From: a virus
DNA: 25,461 nt
Reading direction: 5' to 3' (one strand)
Virus record (IMG/VR): IMGVR_UViG_3300007346_000201
Location: 1 to 25,461 of that record
Below the pieces are notes generated by a model. That model had not been told where the DNA came from. It saw only the letters and a list, made by a program, of their open reading frames with translations, and searched no databases. The stretch's first letter is position 1; each line of letters starts with the position of its first letter. This document shows positions 1 through 7,330 of this stretch, piece by piece. Position numbers and translations under genes: made by a program.

Positions 1-59
1 ATGGACTTTTTTCGGAAACAGTGAAAAGAAAAAGGGTCGACGTATTGACAAAAGACACA

Positions 60-407
60 ATGAAAAACAAAATGTCAACAAAAGTCCGCGAATACATGAA
101 CGACGTTCAACGAAAGAAGTTTGACAGTCTTTGTGAACGTTGGTCGACTTACAAAACGCTTGAACAAACAGACTTTGCGCGTCTTGAACTTCTTGCGTGT
201 TGTCAAGTCGAACTGGAAAAACTTCAGTCGTTTATCAATGAAAATTCACCGACGTATGTTGTTCGCGCGAAGTCGGGCGACTACTTCACGCGCGCACGTC
301 CAGAATATCAACAACTCCAAGAACTGCGTCAACGCGTCGGCGTTTTGATTGACAGACTCCAACAGAATGCAACAACAACAGACGAATTCGAATTTGTCGC
401 AGATTAA
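60..407 (+). CDS. terS: Terminase small subunit, P27-like
   Basis: Probable small terminase subunit, which recognises phage DNA and hands it to the large subunit at the portal during packaging. The 115-residue product is helical and follows the P27-family pattern: an early Leu-Cys-Glu-Arg-Trp helix, an acidic helix (LEKLQSFI), a short 'SGDYFTRARPEY' segment and a final helix (LRQRVGVLIDRL). Placement directly before the large terminase supports this more than sequence similarity does. The ATG at 60 follows an A-rich stretch (aaaagacaca) typical of the starts in this window. An alternative GTG at 21 overlaps a TGA at 22-24, which may be the end of an upstream gene, and would add 13 residues. 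The 3' end overlaps the large terminase by 41 bases. Confidence 0.7.
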   Translation: MKNKMSTKVREYMNDVQRKKFDSLCERWSTYKTLEQTDFARLELLACCQVELEKLQSFINENSPTYVVRAKSGDYFTRARPEYQQLQELRQRVGVLIDRLQQNATTTDEFEFVAD

Positions 408-1944
408 TTTCCGCGAAGGCGACTATTTCGACGAAGTTGCTGCTGAACACGCTGTTCAATTCATTGAAAAATATTGTTCGCACGTCAAGGGCGCAAGCGG
501 GCGTTTGGTACTTGAAGACTGGCAAAAAGACGACATTGTTCGTCCACTTTTTGGTTGGAAACGTGAAGACGGGCTGCGAAAGTTTCGAACTTGTTACATT
601 GAAATTCCCCGCAAAAACGCAAAGTCAACTTTGTCTGCTGCAATTGCGTTGTACATGCTTTTCGGCGAAGGCGAACACGGTGCAGAAATTGTTTCAGCAG
701 CAGCAGACAGACAACAAGCGCGAATTGTGTACGATATAGCGGCAGGAATGTGTCGACAAAGTCGAACGTTGTCAACGCGTGCGCGCGTCATGCAAAACGA
801 AATTCGCTTTCGTTCGTCGTTTTACAAAAGCATTTCAGCAGAAGCACGAACCAAGCACGGATTCAACTGTTCTTGCGTCATTTTCGACGAATTGCACGCG
901 CAACCAGACGCAGAACTTTGGAACGTTTTGACGACTTCAGTCGCGTCGCGGAAGCAGCCGCTTGTCATTGCGTTGACAACAGCAGGACACGACACAAGTT
1001 CAATTTGCTTTGAAATTCACGAATACGCCAAAAAAGTTCAGTCGGGAGAAATTCCAGACGCGACATTTTTGCCCGTTTTGTACGCAGCAGACGCGGACGA
1101 CGACTGGCGCGCTGAAGCAACTTGGAGAAAAGCCAACCCAGGTTTTGGAACAATTTGCCAACGCGAATACTTTGAACAGCAAGTGTTTGAAGCGCAAAAC
1201 AGCCCGTCAAACATTTCAAAATTCAAACGACTTCACTTGAACATTTGGACTTCAAGCAGCGAAAGTTGGCTTGCGGACGAAGACTTCATGAAGAACAAAG
1301 AAAAATTGCCGTCCGAAGAATACTTGCAAACGCTTGAATGCTGGTGCGGTTTGGATTTGGCTTCGACGCGCGACTTGACTGCTTTTGCCATGCTTTGGCG
1401 CGAATCTGCCACGCGTTTTTACTTGCGGGTTCACCAATTCGTGAACGCAGAACGTGCAGAAACAAAAAATTCGGAGGGCGTCAATTATTTTGAATTTCAA
1501 GAAAGCGGAGATTTGACAATAACCAGTGGAAATGTCACTGACTTTGACGCTGTTCGAAATTACGTTTTGCAGCAAGCAGAAAAACACAACATTCGCGCAG
1601 TCGCTTTTGACAGAAAGTTTGCACCGTATTTGGTGACGGAATTGCTTGACCGTGGACTGAACATGTCGCCATTTGGGCAAGGTTTTTACGAAATGTCGTA
1701 TCCAACGAAGCGCGTTGAAATGTCACTTTTGAAGGGTGAAATTGTTCACGGTGGAAACAAGTGCTTGCGTTGGCAATTCAACTGCGCAATTGTCGACAAA
1801 GACGCTGCGGACAACGTGAAAATAACCAAGAACAGACACAAAAAAGGACAGCAAGTGGACGGAGTCGTTGCTTCAATTATGGCATTTGGCGAAATGTTGA
1901 AAGACATTGAAAACAACGAAATTCCACATGTCTTTTCTTTGTAG
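367..1944 (+). CDS. terL: Terminase large subunit (HK97-type packaging ATPase/nuclease)
   Basis: The DNA-packaging motor: an N-terminal ATPase translocates DNA into the prohead and a C-terminal RNase H-like nuclease cuts the concatemer. Numbering from the ATG at 367 (525 residues), a Walker A-like PRKNAKST lies at 81-88, Walker B VIFDE at 171-175 and a TTAGHD coupling motif at 204-209. Nuclease acidic residues sit in GLDLASTRD (about 328-336), VAFDRKF (Asp 415) and VDGVVASI (Asp 498). This is the Terminase_1 (PF03354) arrangement at normal length. A TTG at 349 could extend it by six residues, but other starts in the window are ATG. It overlaps the small subunit gene, suggesting coupled translation, and the portal follows after 17 bases. 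Confidence 0.95.
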   Translation: MQQQQTNSNLSQINFREGDYFDEVAAEHAVQFIEKYCSHVKGASGRLVLEDWQKDDIVRPLFGWKREDGLRKFRTCYIEIPRKNAKSTLSAAIALYMLFGEGEHGAEIVSAAADRQQARIVYDIAAGMCRQSRTLSTRARVMQNEIRFRSSFYKSISAEARTKHGFNCSCVIFDELHAQPDAELWNVLTTSVASRKQPLVIALTTAGHDTSSICFEIHEYAKKVQSGEIPDATFLPVLYAADADDDWRAEATWRKANPGFGTICQREYFEQQVFEAQNSPSNISKFKRLHLNIWTSSSESWLADEDFMKNKEKLPSEEYLQTLECWCGLDLASTRDLTAFAMLWRESATRFYLRVHQFVNAERAETKNSEGVNYFEFQESGDLTITSGNVTDFDAVRNYVLQQAEKHNIRAVAFDRKFAPYLVTELLDRGLNMSPFGQGFYEMSYPTKRVEMSLLKGEIVHGGNKCLRWQFNCAIVDKDAADNVKITKNRHKKGQQVDGVVASIMAFGEMLKDIENNEIPHVFSL

Positions 1945-1961
1945 TTCAGAAACAACACAAC

Positions 1962-3179
1962 ATGGCAACACTTTTTGACCGTTTTCGCAACGTTTTCACA
2001 CGCGCCCGCGTCGCTAAATTTGACGCAAACAGTCTTGCGCAGGAATTGGGCGTGTACGGTTGGACGCACGCGGGTTCAAACGTAACCGAAGCGAACGCGC
2101 TGCAATTAGCGGCGGTTTACGCTTGCGTTCAACGAATTTCTTCAAGTATTGCAGGACTTGGGTTGGAATTGTACGAACGAAACGGGCGAAACATTGAAAT
2201 TGCAAACGCGCATTCTGCATACGACTTGACGCGACGCGCGCCGAATCCGCACCAGACGGCGTTTGAATTTTGGGAAACCATTTTTTCGCTTGCGCTTGTG
2301 AACGGAGTTGGGCGCGCTGTTATCGTTCGAAATACGCGCGGGGAAGCGCAAGAAATGTACATTGTTGGACGCGACGACGTGGATGAACGCGAAGTGAAGG
2401 GAAAACGCGTCTTTGTCGTCAAGAATTACGGCACCGTTTTTCCCGAAGACATGCTGGAAATTTGCAACTTGCAACGCAAGTCGCCAATTTCTTTGCATCG
2501 TGAAAATTTGGGACTTGCGTCGGCTTCGCTTGAATTTGGGTCGAAATACTTTGGAAACGGTGGGCAAATGACGGGCGTCATGTCGTCGGACATGCAACTG
2601 CGAAAAGAACAAATGAAAGACGTCATTGACACATGGCGCACGCAAGGCGAAGCAGGAACAAAAATGCTTTCGCACGGGTTCAAGTATCAAAGAATTTCAA
2701 TAAACCCAGATGAAGCGCAATTCATTGAAACGCGCAAGTTTCAGAATGAAGAAATTTGTCGAATTTTCGGCGTTCCGCCCAATTTGATATTCTTGGACAC
2801 GCAAACAACGTACAACAACACAGAACAACAAGCAATTCAATTTGCGCGTCATACGTTGACGCCTTGGGCGGTTCGTGCAGAACAAGAACTGGACAAGAAA
2901 CTTTTGACAGCGCGTCAACGCGAAGTGTTGGGCTTCAAATATCGACTTTCAGACTTGTTGCGCGGAGATATGGAAGCGCGTTCGAAGTTCTATCGTGAAA
3001 TGTTTCACATTGGCGCAATGTCGACCAATGAAATTCGTGAACAAGAAAACTTGAACCCAATTGCGGGCGGTGACGCACATTTGGTTGCGTTGAATTTGAT
3101 TGACATGGAACACCACAACGCGTATTCCTCCAAATTGGCAAATTCGAACACTGTAAATTCGCAAGAACAAAACAATTGA
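1962..3179 (+). CDS. Portal protein (HK97 gp3-like)
   Basis: Portal protein, the dodecameric ring at the head vertex through which DNA enters and leaves and on which terminase and connectors dock. The 405 residues show the HK97/PF04860 pattern: an N-terminal stretch of aliphatic 'AVYACVQRISSSIAGL' (about residues 50-65), a wing with WETIFSLALVNGVGRAVI, then EEICRIFGVPPNLI and a stem-helix region with 'NNTEQQAIQFARHTLTPW', and a C-terminal segment 'MSTNEIREQENLNPI' characteristic of the family. The ATG follows an A-rich leader (gaaacaacacaac). One base separates the stop from the protease-capsid gene. Length and position between terminase and protease are standard. Confidence 0.95.
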   Translation: MATLFDRFRNVFTRARVAKFDANSLAQELGVYGWTHAGSNVTEANALQLAAVYACVQRISSSIAGLGLELYERNGRNIEIANAHSAYDLTRRAPNPHQTAFEFWETIFSLALVNGVGRAVIVRNTRGEAQEMYIVGRDDVDEREVKGKRVFVVKNYGTVFPEDMLEICNLQRKSPISLHRENLGLASASLEFGSKYFGNGGQMTGVMSSDMQLRKEQMKDVIDTWRTQGEAGTKMLSHGFKYQRISINPDEAQFIETRKFQNEEICRIFGVPPNLIFLDTQTTYNNTEQQAIQFARHTLTPWAVRAEQELDKKLLTARQREVLGFKYRLSDLLRGDMEARSKFYREMFHIGAMSTNEIREQENLNPIAGGDAHLVALNLIDMEHHNAYSSKLANSNTVNSQEQNN

Positions 3180-3180
3180 C

Positions 3181-5079
3181 ATGGAAAAAACTGAATTGAC
3201 AACTTCAGAATTGCAAAAGCGCTTTGGTGACAAATGCGAAATTCGCAGTTCAGAAGTTCGCGCAGCGAAAGACGGCGAACTTGTCGTTGAAGGATATGCT
3301 GCCGTTTTTGAGCAAGAAACGAATCTTGGAATTTTTCGCGAAAAAATTGCGCGCGGTGCGTTTGACAACGTGCTTGAAAACGACGTTCGACTTTTGTTGA
3401 ACCACGACGGAGCGCCATTTGCACGCACAACAAACGGAACGCTTGAACTTTCTGTTGACGAAGTCGGGCTGAAATATCGTGCGCAATTGATTGACACGCA
3501 GGCGGGTCGCGACCTTCACAAAAGCATTCAACGCGGGGACATTTCGCAAAGCAGTTTCGCGTTCACAATTGAAGAACAGTCTTGGAGCGACGACAAGCAG
3601 CAGCGAACCGTGGAAAAAGTTGGTTCGTTGTTGGACGTTTCAGCCGTCACTTATCCTGCGTACAACCAAGCAAGCGTTTTCGCGCGAAATGCCGCGCAAA
3701 GGGCGCTTGAAACACAAGAAGAAGTGTCAGACACTGCTGAAGACATGGAAAACGCACCAGAAGCGCCCAAAACGCGGCAAAACGAAAATTTGAAAAGCGC
3801 TAAATTTGGCGACAACAAAAACACGAAAAAAATGACAATGCACGACATGAAGGGGCAGCGCGCTGCCTATTACGAAGAATTTGTGGCTATTGGCGCAAAT
3901 TGCGAAACAGAAGGACGTTCAATGACTGAAGCGGAACAAGAACGCGCAGACAAGTTGGACGAAATGATTCAGGACTTGGATGTGAAGATTCGACACAAGC
4001 AGCGGGAACAAGAAATGGTTTCGCGTCTTGCGGGCGCGCCCGTTGGCAAAAGCGAAGACAAAGAAATTCGCAGCATGAACCACCGTTTCAGTTTGTCGCG
4101 CGCAATCAAACAAGCGACCGAACAACGAATGGAGGGCGTTGAAGCAGAATGGGCTGCGGAAGCGCAGCGCGAAATGCGCGGCTTTGGAAAGCAACCACAA
4201 GGACAAATTGGAATTCCTTCCATTGCGTTTCGTGCGGGTGCTGCGGACAACTTTCAAGCGGGTTCTGGCGACGGTTCAGGATTTGTTGCAACAGACGTTC
4301 CATTTTCAATTGAAGCGCTGCGTGAACCAACGTTTTTGCAGCAGTTGGGCGTTCAAGCAATCAACGCAACAGGCGACTTGAAATTTCCAAGAATTTCGAA
4401 TCCTGCGCTTGCTGTTGAAAAGACAGAAATTGCCGCTTCGACTGGAAGTGGAATGGAATTGGACGAAGTGTCAATGTCACCAACGCGCGTGACAACGCAA
4501 ACGACGTATTCCAAGCAGGTCATTTTGCAGGGCGGCGCAGAAGTCGACCGTTTAATTTCGGGCGATATTCAGCAAGAAATGTCTGCGTTCATTGACCGTG
4601 CGGGTTTTGCTGCAATTCTTGCTTCCACTGAAGTCAACGACCAAAGCACAAGTGGAACGGGAACTGCGAACGGCACGACATTTGACGCTTCGCTTGCAAT
4701 TGCAATGGAAACAGCAGTTCTTGCTGCGGAGGGCGATTTGAGCGGCGCGAATTACGTCATGTCACCATACGCCTACCAATTGTCCAAAACGCTTCCGCTC
4801 ATTTCAGGAATTAAAGCGTTGTTTGAAAACGGACAGTTCAACGGATACGCAGCGCGTGCAACAGCGCACGTTGCGAACACGTCTGCTGCGGAGGGACAAG
4901 TCATTTTCGGAAACTTCCGTCAAGGGCTGTTGCTTGCGTACTTCGGCGGCGTGGATTTGCTTGTCGACCCATTCAGCAGCGCAGCAAATGCGCAAGTGAC
5001 GTTGCACGTCAACCGTTACTTCGACGTTGCTGTTCGTCAAGGGGGCGCTTTCAGCATCTGCACGGACGTCGTCGCGTAA
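3181..5079 (+). CDS. Prohead protease fused to HK97-fold major capsid protein
   Basis: A single 632-residue frame combines two normally separate head genes. Residues about 30-168 are a prohead serine protease (PF04586, S78): VEGYAAVFEQ, the likely catalytic His 75 in LLLNHD, Ser 124/125 in SQSSFAF, and the terminal LLDVSAVTYPAY. Residues about 170-217 are a low-complexity acidic then basic linker. Residues 218-632 are an HK97 gp5-like capsid protein (PF05065): a charged coiled-coil delta domain (about 225-285), then the capsid fold from about 365 (GFVATDVPFSIEAL) to the end (VNRYFDVAVRQGGAF). The protease would normally remove the delta domain during maturation. In-frame ATGs at 3832 and 3838 after an A-rich stretch could also give free capsid protein. 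The gene ends 22 bases before a strong terminator. Confidence 0.93.
   Translation: MEKTELTTSELQKRFGDKCEIRSSEVRAAKDGELVVEGYAAVFEQETNLGIFREKIARGAFDNVLENDVRLLLNHDGAPFARTTNGTLELSVDEVGLKYRAQLIDTQAGRDLHKSIQRGDISQSSFAFTIEEQSWSDDKQQRTVEKVGSLLDVSAVTYPAYNQASVFARNAAQRALETQEEVSDTAEDMENAPEAPKTRQNENLKSAKFGDNKNTKKMTMHDMKGQRAAYYEEFVAIGANCETEGRSMTEAEQERADKLDEMIQDLDVKIRHKQREQEMVSRLAGAPVGKSEDKEIRSMNHRFSLSRAIKQATEQRMEGVEAEWAAEAQREMRGFGKQPQGQIGIPSIAFRAGAADNFQAGSGDGSGFVATDVPFSIEALREPTFLQQLGVQAINATGDLKFPRISNPALAVEKTEIAASTGSGMELDEVSMSPTRVTTQTTYSKQVILQGGAEVDRLISGDIQQEMSAFIDRAGFAAILASTEVNDQSTSGTGTANGTTFDASLAIAMETAVLAAEGDLSGANYVMSPYAYQLSKTLPLISGIKALFENGQFNGYAARATAHVANTSAAEGQVIFGNFRQGLLLAYFGGVDLLVDPFSSAANAQVTLHVNRYFDVAVRQGGAFSICTDVVA
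3807..3834 (+). promoter_or_regulatory. Possible internal translation start for capsid protein
   Basis: Within the protease-capsid fusion, an A-rich segment (gacaacaaaaacacgaaaaa) directly precedes in-frame ATGs at 3832 and 3838. It closely resembles the leaders of independently started genes in this window. Starting at 3832 gives a 415-residue protein beginning with the delta domain, close to the size of a free HK97-type capsid precursor. That the start is used is inference; the Lys/Asn-rich linker codons alone could create the A-richness. Confidence 0.4.
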
Positions 5080-5101
5080 TACACGACAACGAAAAGAAAA
5101 G

Positions 5102-5129
5102 GGGGACGCACTGCGCGTCCCCTTTTTTT
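5102..5129. terminator. Strong, probably bidirectional terminator
   Basis: An 8-bp perfect stem (ggggacgc at 5102-5109 with gcgtcccc at 5115-5122) with a five-base loop is followed by seven T on the plus strand. On the minus strand the same stem is followed by TTTTCTTTTC. It lies between the convergent capsid gene (+) and the 84-residue gene (-), so it probably ends both transcripts. Confidence 0.85.
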
Positions 5130-5133
5130 GTGT

Positions 5134-5388
5134 TCAAGAATTGCGCCAGTCAATGTTTCGTTCGTGACCCAAGTCAAAGTTCTGCTGAACGAAGCGGTTG
5201 AATTGACGACGGTGCTTTGGTGGAACAATGATTCCGCGCTGCGCGTCTTTGAACCAAACATATTCCTCCGCGCGTTGTGTCACGAAGTTGAAGCGCGTGC
5301 GCATTTCGTAATGCTTGCCCAATCCTTGGGTAATTTTGCGCATTGCATTCTTGGTTGCTTTTTCGGGGTTGAAGGTAATGTAATACAT
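5134..5388 (-). CDS. Small basic protein of unknown function
   Basis: Predicted 84-residue, strongly basic protein with aromatic clusters (MYYITF, EEYVWF) and a C-terminal 'PPKHRRQFNRFVQQNF'. I do not recognise a family. The ATG at 5388 was chosen because the open frame further upstream runs through promoter P1 (5425-5454), which is conserved as DNA at five other sites. The leader between promoter and ATG contains five GTTT repeats (CAAA on the coding strand) and ends in CTGTC before the ATG, close to the usual AGTCATG. This is the last gene of the inverted cassette and ends against the bidirectional terminator. A nucleic-acid-binding role is possible from its charge only. Confidence 0.7.
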   Translation of the reverse strand: MYYITFNPEKATKNAMRKITQGLGKHYEMRTRFNFVTQRAEEYVWFKDAQRGIIVPPKHRRQFNRFVQQNFDLGHERNIDWRNS

Positions 5389-5398
5389 GACAGAAAGT

Positions 5399-5418
5399 GT
5401 TTGTTTGTTTGTTTGTTT
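5399..5418. repeat. (GTTT)5 tetranucleotide repeat
   Basis: Five perfect GTTT units lie in the untranslated leader between promoter P1 and the 84-residue minus-strand gene; the transcript carries (AAAC)n. Other leaders have similar but shorter A/C-rich runs, so this could simply be an expanded version of the usual leader. Confidence 0.85.
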
Positions 5419-5424
5419 CTGCTG

Positions 5425-5454
5425 CAATAATATGGCGAACATTTCAAACGGCAA
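5425..5454 (-). promoter_or_regulatory. Promoter P1, Bacteroidota-type
   Basis: On the minus strand, TTG (5454-5452) inside CCATTGCC, a 19-base spacer beginning CCGTTTGAA and ending CGCCA, then TATTATTG (5432-5425). This differs by one base from the Bacteroidota -7 consensus TAnnTTTG. Upstream is an A/T-rich TTGAAT run. It is one of six promoters in the window with the same sequence and identical spacing, and it directs transcription of the 84-residue gene. Confidence 0.85.
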
Positions 5455-5483
5455 TGGAAAAATTCAAGTTTCTTGAAAAAACT

Positions 5484-5726
5484 TTATTTTTCGCTGAATT
5501 GCTTCAGCATTTGCAAGACTCCAATTGCGAATCCACGAAGCGCTTCAGCGCGTCGTTCGTCTGTTATCATTGACGCGAACGGGTCGTTTTCAAATTCGAC
5601 AATCCAATTGACGTCTTTGAATTTGACTTGGTAGGACGTTTCTTCGAACGAAAAGTGACGGTGAACTTCACACCAAGCGTCTTCAAAAAAGAACGCGACG
5701 AAGTTGCGGGAATTTTCTTGTGACAT
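5484..5726 (-). CDS. Small acidic protein of unknown function
   Basis: Predicted 80-residue protein, rich in Phe and acidic residues ('FVAFFFEDAWCEVHRHF', 'VNWIVEFENDPF'), ending in an amphipathic helix (GFAIGVLQMLKQFSEK). No family is recognised. The ATG at 5726 lies after a leader (gtcaaacattgaaacaagcagac) that shares the GTCAAACA and AAACAAGCAG elements of promoter-proximal leaders elsewhere. A longer frame upstream runs through the 5755-5808 hairpin and is not credible. No promoter of the P1-P6 type is present, so it is probably read through from the 5821-6114 gene across that hairpin. Confidence 0.7.
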   Translation of the reverse strand: MSQENSRNFVAFFFEDAWCEVHRHFSFEETSYQVKFKDVNWIVEFENDPFASMITDERRAEALRGFAIGVLQMLKQFSEK

Positions 5727-5754
5727 GTCTGCTTGTTTCAATGTTTGACAAAAC

Positions 5755-5808
5755 GGGGGCGCTGTTCGACGTTTCGCATTTGTACGCCTTTGAACGTTGC
5801 GCGCCCCC
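5755..5808 (-). terminator. Large GC-rich hairpin between minus genes
   Basis: A perfect 8-bp stem, gggggcgc (5755-5762) with gcgccccc (5801-5808), encloses a 38-base loop. On the minus strand it is followed by GTTTTG only, so termination is probably partial. Partial termination would set the ratio of the 97- and 80-residue products. Confidence 0.55.
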
Positions 5809-5820
5809 TTGTCCGTTGAT

Positions 5821-6114
5821 TCAATCAAATGCAACTGTTTGTGCAAAACGGTCGCGAAGAATGTGCTGCAAGTGCTTCCACAGAATGTCCGCCTTTGCGT
5901 CGCCCGAATGAAAAGTGTGTCCGTCATTCTTTTCAATGAATGCGTTCCATTCGTCTGCGTTTGTGTAAACTGGAACGTGACGTGTGTTCATTGGGCGGCA
6001 AGACTCCAATTCGTCTGTTGCGTATGTTTTGCCCAATTCAAAAGCGTCGTCAATAATGTTGCAAAGTTGTTCAGCAGTTACGTTGAAACGGTCGTTGTTG
6101 TTGTTGTTTTTCAT
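5821..6114 (-). CDS. Protein of unknown function with Asn-rich N-terminus
   Basis: Predicted 97-residue protein starting MKNNNNNDRF, followed by a helical region (VTAEQLCNIIDDAFELGKTY) and a His/Asp-containing C-terminal half (KNDGHTFHSGDAKADILWKHLQHIL). No family is recognised. The Asn run comes from AAC repeats. The ATG at 6114 is preceded by TTTTCAGTC, the start context shared across the window. An upstream in-frame ATG at 6146 is only about four bases from the -7 box of P2 and would leave essentially no leader. First gene of its transcript. Confidence 0.75.
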   Translation of the reverse strand: MKNNNNNDRFNVTAEQLCNIIDDAFELGKTYATDELESCRPMNTRHVPVYTNADEWNAFIEKNDGHTFHSGDAKADILWKHLQHILRDRFAQTVAFD

Positions 6115-6149
6115 GACTGAAAATGTTTGTTTGTTGTTGTTTGACATGA

Positions 6150-6179
6150 CAATACTACGGTGACATTTTCGAACGGCAA
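6150..6179 (-). promoter_or_regulatory. Promoter P2, Bacteroidota-type
   Basis: On the minus strand, TTG (6179-6177) in CCATTGCC, a 19-base spacer (starting CCGTTCGAA), then TAGTATTG (6157-6150), one base from TAnnTTTG. The predicted transcript starts near TCATGTCAAACAAC, sharing GTCAAAC with P3-P6. It drives the 97-residue gene and perhaps the next one. Confidence 0.85.
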
Positions 6180-6223
6180 TGGAAAAAGTCAAAAACTTTG
6201 CATTTTTCTTCGGTCGCGTTTGT

Positions 6224-6580
6224 TCAGTACATGTTCGAAACGCGTTCGTTCAAACCGTAGTCAAGCAAAACAACACGACCGTTCAAGCGCCCCCAGTTCG
6301 CAGAATTGAACAAGTCTGTTTTTGTCACGTTCAAATGCGGAATTGAATCAACGACTTTCAAAATGTGTTCGTGTTCAATTGACGAAACGGGAAAAGCGCG
6401 GGATTGACAAACAACTCCGCAAAACGACCAAAGCAGCGGAACAAGCAAGTCTGTTTGTTTGTACGCGTGCCACGTTTTGCGTTCATTCACTCCTTGCAAA
6501 TATCCGCGTTTTGACAATGGAATTTTCAGCGCCCATTCACCAAACAAAATGACGAAGCGTGTTGAAAGTCGAAATTGCAT
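6224..6580 (-). CDS. Miniature kinase-like protein (putative)
   Basis: Predicted 118-residue protein with what looks like a compressed protein-kinase/aminoglycoside-phosphotransferase core. A strand-turn-strand ends in WALKIP (Lys 19, VAIK-like). Next comes a helix with NERKTW (Glu 33, alpha-C-like), a hydrophobic segment (LLVPLLWSFCGVVCQS) leading to a hinge-like RAFPV, a helix, then KTDLFNSANWG (Asp 89, Asn 95) and VVLLDYG (Asp 107-Gly 109, DFG-like). Asp 89 to Asp 107 is 18 residues, the usual spacing between the catalytic-loop and DFG aspartates; Asn is at +6 rather than +5. Everything after DFG, including an activation loop and large C-lobe, is missing. The ATG at 6580 follows TTTCTTTGAAA, downstream of a hairpin. 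A role in modifying host proteins is inference. Confidence 0.5.
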   Translation of the reverse strand: MQFRLSTRFVILFGEWALKIPLSKRGYLQGVNERKTWHAYKQTDLLVPLLWSFCGVVCQSRAFPVSSIEHEHILKVVDSIPHLNVTKTDLFNSANWGRLNGRVVLLDYGLNERVSNMY

Positions 6581-6596
6581 TTTCAAAGAAACGAAA

Positions 6597-6620
6597 CAAG
6601 CGGACAAAAATGCCCGCTTG
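6597..6620 (-). terminator. Hairpin after the 145-residue minus gene
   Basis: A 7-bp perfect stem (caagcgg 6597-6603 with ccgcttg 6614-6620) with a 10-base loop sits 22 bases past the upstream stop codon. The minus strand continues TTTCGTTTCTTTG, a broken T tract. It probably attenuates rather than fully stops transcription, because the next gene has no promoter of its own. Confidence 0.55.
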
Positions 6621-6641
6621 CGTCGCTCAACCAATAACCTG

Positions 6642-7079
6642 TTAACCAAGCAGAAGACGCGTTTGTTTCGCGTCTTGCGCAATATAGCCCAACTGAAACA
6701 AAACAGTTTTCCCTTCTTCAGTCACAACGTATTTTGTCGACTTGTTTGACGTCGGTGCAATGTCTTTGACAAGTTCACGACGCGCCAAAGTTTCAAGTTG
6801 TCGCGGCTTGCGCCCAATTTTTGAATGTTCAATGTTGACTGCGTTCCAAACGTCGTACAACATGGAACGTTCGTCTTGTCGCAATTCAAGCGCTTCACGC
6901 AGTTCGAATTTCAAACTTTCGTGCTTCACGCGCAATTGACTTTGCAACAAAATGACTTGGTGAAGTTGCTGCGTTGTCCAGTTCAATTCGTCGGGCGAAA
7001 CTTGAAGCAAGCGCGCAAGCGCGTTGTCTGCGTCTTGAATAAGCGGAAGCAGTGTCGCTTTTGGTGTTGTTGTGTTCAT
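6642..7079 (-). CDS. Unknown protein, helical with winged-helix-like C-terminus
   Basis: Predicted 145-residue protein. Residues about 10-85 are mostly helical and charged (DADNALARLLQVSP, VILLQSQLRVKHESLKFELREALELRQDE), suggesting a coiled coil. Residues about 95-135 (RKPRQLETLARRELVKDI, then STKYVVTEEGKTVLFQLGY) read like a winged-helix: a recognition-type helix followed by a beta hairpin. A DNA-binding or regulatory role is a guess from that shape. The ATG at 7079 follows the stop of the 76-residue gene by 19 bases, with an A/T-rich leader. It belongs to the transcript started at P3. Confidence 0.7.
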   Translation of the reverse strand: MNTTTPKATLLPLIQDADNALARLLQVSPDELNWTTQQLHQVILLQSQLRVKHESLKFELREALELRQDERSMLYDVWNAVNIEHSKIGRKPRQLETLARRELVKDIAPTSNKSTKYVVTEEGKTVLFQLGYIAQDAKQTRLLLG

Positions 7080-7098
7080 TTGTATGAATTAAAAATTT

Positions 7099-7329
7099 CT
7101 ATTCTGCAAGTGCAAAGCCAACGCTGTTTGTTGTGGGTTGTTTCAAAATCAACCCTTCAACTTTGCAAAACCATGTGGGCGACCAAACGACGTCAAACGT
7201 CCAAAGAACGTTCGCAATTCGAATTGCTGCGTCTTTTTTCAGAACGTGTTTTTGCAGCGCGTTTGACAATTCTGTTCTGTTTTCAGCAGTGACAAAAACG
7301 CCCGCGTCAATGTTGTAAAAAGTTCGCAT
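7099..7329 (-). CDS. Small protein of unknown function
   Basis: Predicted 76-residue protein beginning MRTFYNIDAGVFVTAENRTEL, with a Trp-rich middle (VLWTFDVVWSPTWFC) and a beta-strand-like end. No family is recognised. Its ATG at 7329 is one base after the TGA of the preceding gene (TGAC-ATG), so translation is probably coupled. Fourth gene from promoter P3. Confidence 0.7.
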   Translation of the reverse strand: MRTFYNIDAGVFVTAENRTELSNALQKHVLKKDAAIRIANVLWTFDVVWSPTWFCKVEGLILKQPTTNSVGFALAE

Positions 7330-7330
7330 G

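Noticed and set aside
1-24. Seven-codon ORF at the window edge (ends TGA 22-24)
   Set aside because: It might be the end of an upstream gene, since GTG 21 overlaps its stop, but eight codons cannot support a call.
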